NCBI GenBank assembly: GCA_022592435.1
Contig: JABYQS010000015.1
Span: 124,001-188,000, forward strand
Length of the DNA: 64,000 nt
Reading direction: 5' to 3'
DNA from: Cerioporus squamosus
Taxonomy: Eukaryota; Basidiomycota; Agaricomycetes; Polyporales; Polyporaceae
In this document: one piece after another, positions 1-11,240 of the stretch
Numbering within the stretch: the stretch's first letter is position 1
Layout: the number at the start of each line of letters is the position of its first letter
Notes under the pieces: generated by a model
The model's database searches: none
What the model saw: the letters and a program-made list of their open reading frames with translations, nothing else
Told to the model about the DNA's origin: nothing
Program-made: the position numbers and the translations under genes

Positions 1-717
1 ACATGCTACGCACCAGTTCTGCAATGACACCAGCAGCTGCTCCAGCTTCCCAGGCTCAAGGTCGCGACCCATCGTGTACTCCACCTCGAACTGCTGTTCG
101 CGCTGGTCAAGTTTGCCCCGCACGATGTCCAGGTAGATCGCGTCGATGATCAGGTCTTCCAGCTCACGAATGGTAGGCATCTCAAGGACGCTGAGCAATC
201 GGCTGTAGGAGAGTATCTAGAGACGCATTGCAACAGCATCAGAGTCTCGAGCACACATGGGACGAGCTACGAGGACATACACGGCTGTCCTGCGCGAGCG
301 AGACCAGTGTGAGCTGCTTAAGCTTCGTGATCTGTGCGTCATTTAGAGGCGGAAAGACATCCTTGTGTCCTACAGGATCAACCCGAGGTCAACGAGTGCA
401 GCCCATCAAGCAAGCAATGGACTCAACGGAGGTAGTCGGGATATGTCTTGTACGAGAACAGTTGCAGGAGGGAGAAGAATGGAGAGTGCTGCTCATTTCC
501 GGACAACTGAGACACAAGTGTGAAGACGTTGTGTCCATGGAGCTCAGATGGAGCGTACCTCTTGGATGTTGGGTTGCTCGAGCAGTTCAGCAAAGACGAA
601 TACCCCAGGAGCGGAAGTGGCGTCCTGAATCAGCTTAGCGGCTGCAGCACCCTTTGCTGCCTTGGACATGAGCAAGTACTGCTCGAGCTTCGCAATGTGT
701 TGTGTTCCGACCTCCAT
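1..717 (-). CDS. csn7: COP9 signalosome subunit 7 (CSN7), C-terminus outside window
   Basis: PCI-domain subunit of the COP9 signalosome, the complex that removes NEDD8 from cullins. Exons on the minus strand: 717-559, 506-428, 369-281 and 216-1 (continuing off the left edge). All junctions keep frame (159, 79 and 89 nt for the complete exons). The N-terminus has the family pattern of a glutamine-rich start, then SKAAKGAAAAKLI and APGVFVFAELLEQPN. The next exons give KQLTLVSLAQ, and the last gives RELEDLIIDAIYLDIVRGKL, DQREQQFEVEY and GRDLEPGKL, which match the winged-helix part of the PCI domain in animal and plant CSN7. The start is the first ATG in frame with this N-terminus. The gene is divergent from the Med9-like gene. 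Family is clear; the C-terminal tail is not visible. Confidence 0.9.
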
Positions 718-977
718 AGCGTATCGAGAACAAGAGTACAGGTGGTTTCAGGTGTAGCCGAGGTGCGAACGCGGTCACTGCAGCCTCGTGCGCCGCCTGC
801 TTAGCGCCACAGTCCCTGGTCCGTGTTTGGCTTTGTTAGGATCCGGGGCTCTTGGCAAACATGCACAAGCAAGGGACGTCCGGCCCGACTCCGCTTCGAC
901 GGTGCAACAGGCGTGAATTTAAGACCACCACGTTCGGCTCATTTAAACACTACGTCTCCAAGTCTCGGCGGGGCGAC

Positions 978-1429
978 ATGACTTCTCTGTACGAATCCTT
1001 GACACTCAAACTCGCCAATGTCGTCGAGCTTGCAACCCAAGATCAAGGCACGAACCTCACCCCGCAGGCCAAGCAAGCCCTCGTGCGCGCAGTGAGTGTA
1101 CCCGACTTTTCAGTGGTTTGCATAAGCTTACCTCATCTTAACACCAGACGAGAGAGTTCAAAGACAGCCTGAAGGAGGCCAACGAGTACGCGACGTCCCT
1201 GCCTGGTGGCGAGTTGTCGGTGGAAGAGCAGGACGAGGTGATTGATATGCTAGAGAAACTGAAGGAGCGGAAGAGGTGCGTAAAGAACCCGCTGCAATCC
1301 ACGCTTGCGCTCATAGCTCTGTGGCACAGGAAACAGCTAGCTGAGTTTGCAGAGAGAGTCGGTAATATCTCGTCGTCCCAGGCAAGCCTCAAGATGGAGA
1401 TCGACTCGATGGCGTCCACCCCAGCGTAA
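978..1429 (+). CDS. Small helical protein, probable Mediator subunit 9
   Basis: Three exons, 978-1091, 1148-1275 and 1330-1429, giving 113 aa; both introns have good GT-AG borders. The protein is almost entirely helical. Its second half contains SLPGGELSVEEQDEVIDML followed by a basic coiled-coil (KLKERKRKQLAEF). This resembles the human MED9 pattern of a helix, a short MPG-x-x-LS turn, then a Gln/Glu-rich helix, and the length suits a Med9 core. That is a by-eye resemblance only. An earlier in-frame ATG at 861 would add 39 residues; 978 was chosen because the extension is basic and unlike the rest. If the call is right, it acts in the middle module of Mediator. Otherwise it is a small conserved coiled-coil protein of unknown role. 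Confidence 0.55.
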
Positions 1430-1684
1430 TGCGTCAGCCATATCTGCAAGCCTCCTCAAATGAGTACACATGCGTCAAATTGCCTCCTCGGACTCGCTCT
1501 CAATCGAGGCTAATGCGATTGCCCAATACGCTCCGCCATGTCAGCCTCAGCTCCGTACATGCACAAACCCCTCCTCCCTTCCTTCAAACATCACCTACGC
1601 CGTGGACGGCTACTAGCTTCCTACTCTCTGGCTGGTCCTCTCATCTTCCCTTCACTCCTGCCAACCTAGAGGGTTTCTACGACG

Positions 1685-3287
1685 ATGCTCCGGAGCACGC
1701 TTTCTCTGCTGTCCGTCTCCATTTCAAGCCTCCTCGTCTCAGCTCTCGTAGACCCCGTCCAAGCAGGCAGCGTCACCTGGCTCACCCCTTCAGACGGTGA
1801 CGCCTACACCCCAGGCGACACTATCGTCGGTCGGTGGACATCAGACAAACCTGTTCCCTCTCCATCGTTCCGACTCTGCGTGCAGGCCCCCAGCCGCAGA
1901 TCGGATGACAACGACGATGCTAGCGAGGACGACGGCTCGAGCGAGGGTGAAAATCAGAGCGACAACGGGGACAGCGCGTGTGGGGAAGACGTATGGCCCA
2001 CCATCGAGCACTCTGACTCGGACGGCTCGTACTTGATCCACTTGTGAGTACCGCCAATCCGATATGGCAATGTCAACTTCATAGAGATTCGCCGTATGCA
2101 GGGCATTACCAAACGTTACCTCCGTCTCCCATTGCTACTTGCAGATGGTAGACGACAACGGCGACAAGTCATCCTCCCCCACCTTCTCCTTCGGCTCGTC
2201 CGGGGCGGACGACCAGACCGCCGCTGTCACAGACGAAGCAGGCTCAGACGACGCCGACGCCGAGTCCTCCCCGAACTCTTCCCCCGCACCACTCGCGTCC
2301 CCCGCATCGCCTGCGTCCTCCACATTATACGCATCCCCAGAGTCCTCCCCAGCATCCCCTTCTTCCATATTATCCACACGCTCATCTTCTGCCGCATCCT
2401 CCCCCACAACCTCACTCTCAAACGCCAACCTCCAATCCACATCCTCCCAAACCCCATCCCTCAACGAGACCCGCATGCCCGCGCCCACAGCCGCCTACGC
2501 CGTCCCCCTCTCCCTCGTCCTCTCCGTCCTCCTCGCCGCCGGCGGCCTCTCCCTCCACCAGCGCCGCAAGCTCCGCGCCGAGCGCAAACTCGAGCACGAA
2601 GCCCTCAAGACCCGCGCCACCCTCTCCCGCCACTCCACCCTCAGCTTCGCCGGCTTCATGGCCCTCGGCCGCGGCCCCTCTCCCGCGGCCAGCTCGCGCT
2701 CGACGAGCGTGAACCTCATGCGCGCCTGGCGCCGCGACGTCTCCCGCTACAACCACGACCACTCCCACGACCCCAGCGTCCTCCCCGACGACGACCACAC
2801 CTACGTCGCCAAGTCCTCCGACGCCCGCAGCGTCCTCTCGATCTCCTCCCGGGGCTCCCTCCCCAAACGGGAACCGCGCCCCCAGACGCGCGAGCCGTTC
2901 CACACGAGCAGCAGCCAAGTGCGCCGCACCACGGTCCCTGCGGGCCTCTTCCGCATGGGCGTGTCGCCCATGGCCCCCCACCGCGACGACAACGATGACG
3001 ACTGGGGCAAACTCAAGCGCGTCGATAAGCGGCCGCACGACGTTGACGACGGCACTGTCAACGCATCCGTCAACGACGAGGTCATGTCGCGCTACTTCGA
3101 GTTCTCGCCCATCCCCCTCTCTCCTCCCGCCCCACGGGAGGTCTCCCGTGTGTCTGTGCCGGAGCGGCTGCACGTCAGGAGATATGCCGAGAATGCGCTG
3201 CAGTATGACAAGGCCCTTCCACCGTCCCCTGGGGTTGCAGAGAAAGATCTGTATGATGTCGTCGCACGAAAGCTGTCGAGGGAGTAA
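1685..3287 (+). CDS. Kre9-type Ser/Thr-rich single-pass membrane protein
   Basis: Two exons, 1685-2043 and 2087-3287, encode 519 aa. Residues 1-27 form a signal peptide (hydrophobic LLSVSISSLLVSALV, likely cut after VQA). Residues 28-150 resemble the fungal Ser-Thr-rich/Kre9 extracellular fold (VTWLTPSDGDAYTPGDTI, then VTSVSHCYLQMVDDNG), split by an acidic insert. A Ser/Pro/Ala-rich stalk with many SSP repeats follows. One transmembrane helix lies near residues 256-276 (AYAVPLSLVLSVLLAAGGLS) and is followed by a basic stop-transfer HQRRK and a 240-residue cytoplasmic tail. The short 43-nt intron uses the acceptor at 2086, the one that keeps the frame open. A role at the cell surface or wall is inferred from architecture; no enzyme motif is present. 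It is convergent with the disordered protein downstream. Confidence 0.75.
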
Positions 3288-3656
3288 CCATGTACTTCAT
3301 CGCTACAAGCCATATGCATCCATTCCACGACAACAACCTATCTAGGACACAGGACAGCGTGCAGATTAGCCCATAGCTATTGATTATGCTAAAGAGCCCG
3401 GGAGAGGGCAGCGCAAAGCTTCGACAACGACAACCTCAAAGTATAGTACAAGATTACAATAATCCTACAACGCGGTTTACACGAATTACTACACGCTACG
3501 TATACTTACTATGATGCTGCCAACAATGAACACGATGCGATAAGTTATCTGTGAGGACAGCAGCAGCTGAGAACGACTGGCGACGCGATGCACGAAAGCG
3601 AAAGCGATGGGAAAAGGATAATGAGCGTCGAACGAAGAGCGAAGGAGGCGGGTATC
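3288..3656. other. Convergent intergenic gap
   Basis: This is the 3' space between the Kre9-type gene (+) and the disordered protein gene (-). It is more AT-rich than its flanks, as expected for two 3' untranslated regions. No further gene, RNA or repeat was seen. Confidence 0.5.
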
Positions 3657-6432
3657 TTAAACGCAAGGCCCGGCACTGGCAGACTTCCCCGGACGCCAGG
3701 CAGGAGCATGGGCCAGATGAGCATCCAACGACTGAGCGCGATGGTCGTCGCCAGTCTCGAGAGAGACGCGGGATGACTGCAAGCTCCCTCTGGCACTGTA
3801 GAACACAGAGGAGCTGGAGGTGATCGGGCTCCAGAAAACGTCGGTTGCATCCTCGGTAGAATCGGGCGAGATACACGACAGCGTATCCGAACCTCCCGCC
3901 ATTGAGCAACTGTCACCCTCGAGGAGAGCTTCTCCGTCGATGGAGATGCTGTCGCACTCGTATGCCCACTCTTGCGTGGTGTCGTGCACGGCGGAGGACG
4001 AGGGCGACGCAGTGACCGTGCACGTAGAGTCGACAGAGCTTCTCCTAGCAACTGAGCGCGCGGACATGACTGGCGTCTCGGGACGAGAAGGCCAATCACC
4101 ACTGGAGACGGCCCCCGACCACGGCTCCGCCAGTGAGAAGGGTACTTCTTGAACTACAGCGGACTCGTGTCTCTCTGCCAACGCCTTGAGCTGGCCCTCT
4201 CTCCAACCATCCATGGGACAATCAGGTAGGTTCCTCCAGTGACGCACACTGCCGTGAGAGCGAACAGACAGCGGAGAACCTGTCACCACCGAGGAAGGAT
4301 GGGGAGAGGGCGGCAGCGACTTGTGGGCCCGCGCGACATGGTCTGCACGATCCTTCGGTGGTACGGGCGGAGTCCTGGGCGTCGAAGGGAGGCTCGGAAG
4401 CGCGCGGTCTGGAGGAGGGAGCGCGGGTGGGGGGTAGGGAGGAGGAAGACCCGATGGCGGCAGAGGAAAGACTAAGCACTTGGGCCTCGAGCTTCGGTGA
4501 GACGCAGACCTCGTCAGCGACGCCGGAGAGCGCTGGGAGCGCATTTGAGAAGACGGAGGGGTTGAAGGGGGGTCGATATCCGACGGTGTTGCAGGAGAGG
4601 TGAAGGGAGACCAAGCAGAGGGTGGCCCATGTCGCGTCGGGGTAGACGTGGCCGATCTCAAGAGAGGATCCCGGTTGGACGCGCACTCTTGAGGTGACCC
4701 GTCCGGGTATATGGAGCACGAGGAGGGGAACGTAAAAGCAGCAGAGACAGGGGTCGCTGGGAGACTGTTCCTTGTCTTCTTGCCTTGACGCTGGTCCACG
4801 CCGGATGCGCTCCACATGCCCGTTGCGTTGAGGCCAGGAGGGGAATACTGCAAAGAGGTGGTGCGAGAAAGAGGAGGTGTCGGCGGACGAGGCGTTCCCT
4901 GGAGCGCGACCGCAATCTCCGCCTTCGCAAAGGGATCTTCCTCTGGGGTTAAGACACGCCCGATGGCTGCCGCGTCTTCTTCGCTCCCATCGCTCGAACT
5001 TTGTTGAGTATGCCCATCTGCGCTGGCAGCATAGACACAGGTTTGGGTGTGCGAAAAAGCCGAAGTGGGCGAGCTCGGTGTAGACGGTATTGAGTGCGAA
5101 GACCCGGTGGAAGGGGAGGAGTCCGCAGAAGACGTGGTGGCGATGCTCAAGTTCAATTTCGAGCGTCCGCGGTCAAGCATTCTGCTAGGGAAGGCAAGTC
5201 CAACAAGGTTAGACAACCGAGCTGATAGACTCGAGGTAGACCGCGTGCTTCCCTAAGCAACTAAGTCAGCATGCGTTGGCAAGCAACAATGATCTACTCA
5301 CCGTCGAAGTACTCGTGGCGCTTCCACGCCTCTCGAAGACATACGGCGGAGGCAAAGGCGGCTCGGAATCGTCAATCTCGGAGAGGGCGAGAACCCCGCC
5401 AAGTTGCGGAACTGGAGGCGCGTCCCTCGGGTGAGTTAGCGGAGACGGCATGTCGTCGTCCCTGTGACTGTTCCAAAGTGCAAGATCCTGGTACCCTAGT
5501 CCTACTTGGGGCTCGCAGATGGTAGACTTTGAATACGAACGGCGATGCAAGAGGCCGTGACCGCTGCTCTTGGACTTGCGCAGAGGAGGAAGACGTGCAT
5601 GCGGGCGCTGAGGGGCGCCTGATGGTGTGACGGGGCGGCAATAAGAAGGCACAGTGGGTTTAGCCACCCGATAACCCGTGTCCTCGAAGAAGGAAGGCAA
5701 GGACTCTACTGGACCCTGTGACTGCGTGCTGCTGGTCGTTGTCATCCGGGAGAGGGGGTGGACGGTAGACGAAGAGGCGGATGTGGCGGGCCGACTATAT
5801 GCGCGCTTTGATCGAGCTGGGGAATCGTCGAAGAAAGAGCGCAGCACCGGGGTAGGCGAGCGGGTCCCCGAGCGAGCTCCCTGGCGGGGAAGAGGTGGAG
5901 GACTCTCATCGCGCTTGGAGAGCGTGAAGAGGGAGCGGGGGAGACTCTCGGCGCGAGAACGAGGGCGGTCGCGGGTGAGGTCGACCATGCTCCAGGGCGA
6001 GAGGGCGCGTGCGAGGGACGACGACGATGGGGTAGGAGATATGCAGGGCAGGGGAAGGGGCTCGTAAGGAGCGGGAGAAGGGGAGGGGGCCCTAGAGGGG
6101 GACGGTGCACGTGACCGCAGCACGAACGCGGAGGCGCGAGTGCGGACTTGGCGGAAGACCCGGAGGGCGTTGGTCTTTCTGGAACGCGACTTCCGACCCG
6201 AACTCGGGGACTCCTCGTCGAAGCTGGAAGAGTGCGCGTCTTCGTCGTCGAAACTGCGGTCCGCGTCGGAGGTAGAGGAGCGAGAAAGAGGAGAAGCAGG
6301 AGTGAAGGAGAGAAGAGGGTGACGAAGACCGGATGTAAGGTCGGCATCGTGGATGTTGAAGGCGGAGGAGACGAGTTCGCTGAACTCCGCGACGGTGAAC
6401 GGGGAGGGTCGAGGGTCGGTAGAGAGCGACAT
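3657..6432 (-). CDS. Large Ser/Pro-rich disordered protein, unknown function
   Basis: Two exons, 6432-5302 and 5252-3657, with a GT-AG intron of 49 nt that ends on a codon boundary, giving 908 aa. The start is the ATG opening MSLSTDPRPSPFTVAEFSEL, a short ordered-looking helix. Almost everything after is Ser-, Pro- and Arg-rich low complexity with many SP/TP sites (RAPSPSRAPSPSPAP; PPSGLPPPYPPPALPPPD), typical of a phosphorylated scaffold or cell-polarity protein. Poly-proline runs could bind SH3 or WW domains. No signal peptide, membrane helix or recognised fold is visible. The gene is real because two long frames join at a clean intron and share composition. No function is assigned. Confidence 0.7.
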
Positions 6433-8354
6433 GGACGAACAAGACACAAAGGAGGGTGGGCGTGAATTATATACAGACGTAGAGAGATGGTGGTGGTATG
6501 AGAGAAAGAGAGATGGGGGCGGTCGCGCCGCTGTCGCATTCAGGCCGTCGAGCGACGTAGGTGACAGCGCGCGGAATGCAGCTGTCCGCGGAGGGCAGCG
6601 AGGGCGGTGACAAGGGCGGAGGGAACAGAGCCTCGCCCGACGTCCACATCCTTGACACCTGCCACATTCGGTCAAATCACTTGGACGCGTCTTCCATCCG
6701 GGGCAAACGCGCTACCAGCCTGCTCCTAATCACCTCCTTCTTCGCCCCGCGCCTTCCTTGATGCGCCGTGGCCTGCCACTCCGCAGCTTCTCCCATCTGA
6801 ATGACGCTGGTCGCTCCAGGATCGCCCCGTCGTCCTTCGCGATGCTGATGCACGTATCTCCGCCTTCCGAAGACTTCTCGACGCGTTCATCCTCGAGCGG
6901 CCCACATGCTGCCCGCACATTGATCCTGCAAATCAGACCCTGGGAAACGATTGAGTATGTCGAGCACGGTGCCGTTACTCGTCTCCGAATCCGGCGCGTC
7001 CCAGTCCAATTTCTCGGAATAGCCTAATAGCAGGGTCAGCGTGAGCCGATACGCACGCTCTCACCGTCATCCTGCGCCTGTGGGTCCAAGTCCCGGGCAG
7101 TATGAGCGCATAAGTAGCGTCACTTGGCGACCTGCGCGATGTGCCCACGATCCGTGGTTCCCCGGCGCCGATGCTGAACACGAATGTAACCACGTATCGC
7201 CGGTCCGTTAAGGAGCGATCTGCGATCGTCATCCGTCACAGAACCTCCTTCGAGGTGATGAGGGTCCTACGGAGCGTGCATTCTCTCTCTCGGCCGATAC
7301 GAACACGTGTGTACCGACCTGCCCAGAAGGACCCTGCAACGAGAACGCATTATCAGCACCTTGGTCTGCCGTCCAAACGACGACGGGCGCACAGGAACAC
7401 TCACCGACATGGTCACGACGTTCTCAATCCCAGCACAGCTGATGGATCGCTGGTCATAGAAGAGCTACTTCCCCTTCGCGCAGCATCCATCAATATCTTC
7501 AGACCTTGGCCTTGTTCCGAATGCTGTCGCGTACGCCCACCGTACGTCCATTCGCTGAGCTAGCCTTGGGTCGATGTCCGGCGCACTGCTGGTCTGTCTC
7601 AAGGTGCACACAATACCTCGCAAAGAAGCATGTCAAGATCAAGGCAGTCAGCAGCTAGAGCAAATGGCATCCCCGAGAAGTTGGAGTACACTGGAAGAGC
7701 AGCAAGCACTGTACGCTGAGCAGGTGGTCGATGTCATGCAAGGCGTCTCGGCAGATCGGAGCGCTTGCAGAGCACAGGCGTTTGCCAAGCGCTCGATAGA
7801 ACACAGCCACCACGAACCGTGCCACCCGCGGCCCTCGCAACGACGCGACCGCAGGGCCGTCGTGCACATCGGTATGTACATGTAAGTTGCCACACTCCTG
7901 ATTGATGACCTTGTGATTCAACGTGTCGATCATGGAAGTGGCCAGCGCAGCCCGTGCATATTTACTGCGCATCTCTCTAAGCTTCGAAGAGTTACTACCT
8001 CCTCAAATTCTGCTGCCACTGGCAAGTGGCCTGGCCCTTAGAGCTTAGACCCTAGGGCCTTCTTTTCTAGTCCGTCAGCGTCTACATGAACAGCAGCTTG
8101 TGTGGACACTGACACACGCACCCAGAATTGCACATCGTTCCATGCGGTCTACAATTGTGTGCATGCTGCGGTCCAGATGCCACGGCCGACTAGTACGGAC
8201 TCTGGTTGATGATCGAGTCAGAAAATTCGTGCGTTGACTCACCTCCTCCATCCTGGCCGTTGTGCGTCTCTTGCCGCCACGATATAAGACGACAGTGCCA
8301 CAGTGGACAGGTGCCGCAAGGATCTCCCACAGACATCGATTCGCCGACCGCGAG
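6433..8354. other. Long intergenic region, no supported gene
   Basis: About 1.9 kb between two divergent genes. Medium open frames exist on both strands, for example minus 7972-7655 and minus 6918-6730. None shows a family motif, a clean multi-exon structure or consistent codon use. A decayed or lineage-specific minus-strand gene between about 6700 and 8000 cannot be excluded. The last few hundred bases are likely the promoter of the first acetyltransferase gene. Confidence 0.4.
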
Positions 8355-9540
8355 ATGTCTCCTCCTCCAGAGCTCCGATTCGTTCGCTTCGATGACCCGC
8401 ATGCCTTCCTCGAGGCGACGAAGCAATTCGACGACAGTTTCATGAACTTTTGCATCGGGTCTCTGTACGACTACGTCGGCAGCCCGCAGTACGCTGCGGT
8501 CAATGCGTCCCAACCGGCACACCTATTCGCCATCTACCGCGGAGACCAACTACTGTAAGTGCTCCTGCAGTCCCATCTCCTCAAACTCACCAACTTCATG
8601 CTCTCGCGTCACCAGGCTCACGATCACCGGTTTCCTCAGGATCTCCGTAACACACAACGCTGCAGACGCCTTTGCCTGGATATTGTGCATCCCCACCACC
8701 GCCGAGGCCCTCGTCATGGGCACGCCCAGCACGCCCGGCCTCCTCGCCCCCGCCATCGCCCTCCTCGCACCCTCCATCCTCTCCGCCCTCTCCGCTAACC
8801 CGCTCGTGCTCGACAAGCTCATCGGCCCCGAGCCCGCCGTGAACGCCTTCATGAACGCCTGGTCCGCCCTCCTCGCCGAACGCGGCCTCCGCGTCCGCAT
8901 CCGCCCCGGCGAATTCGGTTCCCGCGTCTCCTACGTCACCCGCGCGTCCCTCCCCCCACCCCCCTCCCCGCCGTTCCCGTACCCGGTCATACAGGCCACC
9001 GCAGCCGACCTCGAGCCCCTCGCGCAGCTCTACATCGCCTTCCAGCTCGACACCCCCTGGCACGGCGTCGTGTCCCGCGAGGCCGCACTCGCCTTCATCG
9101 AGCGGCCCGTCAAGGCCGGGCTCGTGTGGTACATCCGCGTCGACGGCGAGCCCGTCGGGTACGTCCTCCTCGGGCGCATCACCCCGCGCACGATCTCCAT
9201 CCGGAACGTGTTCGTGTCGGCGGCGCACCGGCGGAAGGGCCTCGCAGAGGCCATGGTCCGCGGTGTTGCCCGGTACTACCTCAACGCCCCGCCGCATGGC
9301 GTCCAGCCGATCCAGGACGGCCCACCTGCAGTGGGGTTCAAGGAGGAGATGAACCTCAACGTCGCGGAGGCGGGCGCCGAGCGGGTGTACAAGCGTTGTG
9401 GGTTCTTGTTCCCGGACAATTACGGGGACAATGCGACCGGGGGCATCGATCCTGCTACTGGACGGAAGGCATGGTATCCGTCCGCCGGGCCGGGGGTTGT
9501 ACGAGAACCAGAGCCTTCCTCCGAGGAGCAAGGACAGTAG
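8355..9540 (+). CDS. GNAT-type N-acetyltransferase, copy A
   Basis: Two exons, 8355-8554 and 8640-9540, 366 aa. The acceptor at 8639 was chosen over 8615 because it is the only one that also works in the paralogue at 10063, and it joins YRGDQLL directly to ISVTHNAAD. The C-terminal third carries the GNAT core: GEPVGYVLLGRITPRTISIR (beta strand 4), NVFVSAAHRRKGLAEAMVRG (motif A, with the acetyl-CoA-binding R-R-x-G-L-A loop), then a helix and KRCGF near the end. The N-terminal 200 residues are less typical and may hold the acceptor-substrate pocket. The substrate is unknown. It is in direct tandem with copy B, starting 1,708 bp upstream of it. The family call is good; the reaction beyond acetyl transfer is inferred. 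Confidence 0.82.
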
Positions 9541-10062
9541 ACGGGCTTTGTGGCGACGTTCTCGTACCTTTGGATTGAAACGTATAGAACATGTACCTGG
9601 CAACTATGGGCGTAGAACGCCTGATGTTGACTCGATACACAGGATATATGCCACTGAGTCGACGACAACTGATGGCACCTACTTATGTATATCGTTTCAG
9701 ACAACAACCAGCGAACGTGCACTGTCAAGACAAAGCCCACCGACTCCGGCGCAGTACCGTCACCACGGCTCGCTCTGAGCGGAGAGGTCGATTCATGTAC
9801 ACTCTAACATGCACACCCAGGATTGTCATAACCCGTCGTTCCCTGCGGTTTAACACTTCCACGCTGCGGCGTTCCAGGTGATATAGTCGGCTAGTCGGCG
9901 AACTGCGGATGATCGAATTATATACTGACATTCCGCAGACCACCGCGTCTCTGACCAGGGCAGGGGGCAAAGGCGGGCAAGCTCTATAAGACACTATAAG
10001 ATGGCGACATTCCTGCCCCGCCGGGATCGGACAGCAAGAGGCTATCCGTCGACGAACGCAAG
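9541..10062. other. Intergenic spacer between tandem acetyltransferases
   Basis: This 522-bp spacer serves as the 3' region of copy A and the promoter of copy B. Segments around 9632-9654, 9656-9680 and 9698-9717 recur downstream of copy B, so the duplication once included this 3' flank. A short AT-rich stretch near 9915-9925 precedes copy B, but no defined TATA position is claimed. Confidence 0.5.
9698..9717 (+). repeat. Duplicated 3' flank, copy A mark
   Basis: Exact 20-bp sequence CAGACAACAACCAGCGAACG, found again at 11720-11739 downstream of copy B. Looser similarity extends on the 5' side (about 9631-9680 against 11541-11610). It marks the reach of the tandem duplication beyond the coding regions. 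Confidence 0.8.
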
Positions 10063-11240
10063 ATGTCTTCATGTATAGGACTTCGATTCGTTCGATTCGA
10101 GGATCCACAGGCCTTCCTCGAAGCGATGAAGCAATGCGACGAAAGCTTCATGAACTTCACGCTAGGGTCGATATACGACTACCTCAGCAGTCCGCAATAC
10201 TCTGCTGCTGCCGATTCGTCCCAATCGGTTCCGGTGTACCTCCTGGCCATCTATCGCGGAGACGACCTCCTGTGAGTGCTTCAATTCCCGTATCCACAAG
10301 TCCACCACCCTTTTAACGCAAGCTCACCATCACCGGCTTGCTCGCTGGCAGGATCACACTAACACACACCGCTACCGACACCTTCGCCTGGAAGTTGTGC
10401 ATCCCGAGCGCCGCCGAACCTCTCCTCACGGGGACGTCCACCACGCCCGACCTCCTCACCCCCGCCCTCGCCCTCCTCGCATCCTCAGCCCTCGCCCAAA
10501 TTGCCTCAAAGCCGCACGTCCTCGATAAGATCTTCGGCCCCGCCGCTGCTGTCACCACCTTCTTTGCTGCCTGGTCCGCCCTCCTCGCCGCCCGCGGCCT
10601 CCGCGTACTCTCCACCCCCGGCGACTTCACCTCTTGCGTCTCCTACGTCTCCCGCGCATCCCTCACCCCTTCTCCCCCGACGCCCTTCCCGCACCCTATC
10701 GTGCAGGCGACCCCAGACGACCTCGACGCCGTCGCACACATCCACGTGGCCTTCCACAAGAACCTCCAGGCGAACCTACCTTTCCACAAGGCCGTCAGCC
10801 ACTCGGCCGCGGTCGCACAGATGGAGCAGCCCATCAAGGCCGGGCTCGTGTGGTACGCCCGCGTCGAGAACGAGATGGTCGGGTACGTCCTACTCGGGCG
10901 GGTGACCCCGCGCACGATCGCCATCCGGAACGTCTTCGTGCTGCCATCCCACCGCCGGAGGGGCATCGCCGAGGCCATGGTCCGGGGCGTAACCCGATAC
11001 TACCTCAACGCGCCGCCGTACGGCGTCCAGCCCGTACAGGATGGCCCGCCCGCCGTGGGATTCAAGGACGAGGTGAACCTCAACGGCGCGCACGCGGACG
11101 CAGAGAGGGTGTACAAACGTTGTGGCTTCTTGTTCCCGGACAGGAACGGGGACGTAGTCACCGGGGGTTTTGATCCCGCGACCGGGCGCAAGGGTTGGTG
11201 TGCTTTTGACATCCGGGACCTGCCAATCTCTGAGACATAG
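10063..11240 (+). CDS. GNAT-type N-acetyltransferase, copy B
   Basis: Two exons, 10063-10271 and 10352-11240, 365 aa, with the same intron position and phase as copy A. It aligns with copy A along its whole length: F-D/E-DP-H/Q-AFLEA at the start, then DTFAWKLCIPSAAEPLL, AGLVWYARVENEMVGYVLLG, IRNVFVLPSHRRRGIAEAMV and VYKRCGFLFPDRNGD. Motif A (R-R-x-G-I-A) and the final KRCGF are intact, so both copies should be active enzymes. Differences cluster in the middle (residues about 150-220, including a short insert FHKNLQANLPFHKAVSHSA), where substrate choice may have shifted. The substrate is unknown. No break or stop was seen. Confidence 0.82.

Noticed and set aside
2096..2998. 300-codon plus-strand frame rich in Arg and Pro
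   Set aside because: Shadow of the Kre9-type gene in another frame; composition is an artefact of GC-rich codons and no motif is present.
5742..6539. 265-codon minus-strand frame overlapping the disordered protein
   Set aside because: Same strand, other frame; shadow of the Ser/Pro-rich coding sequence.
6700..7980. Possible minus-strand gene built from several medium frames
   Set aside because: No consistent splice phases or recognised motif could be found; left as an unassigned region.
8596..9603. 335-codon minus-strand frame opposite acetyltransferase A
   Set aside because: Antisense shadow of a conserved plus-strand enzyme; Gly/Glu-rich low complexity without family features.
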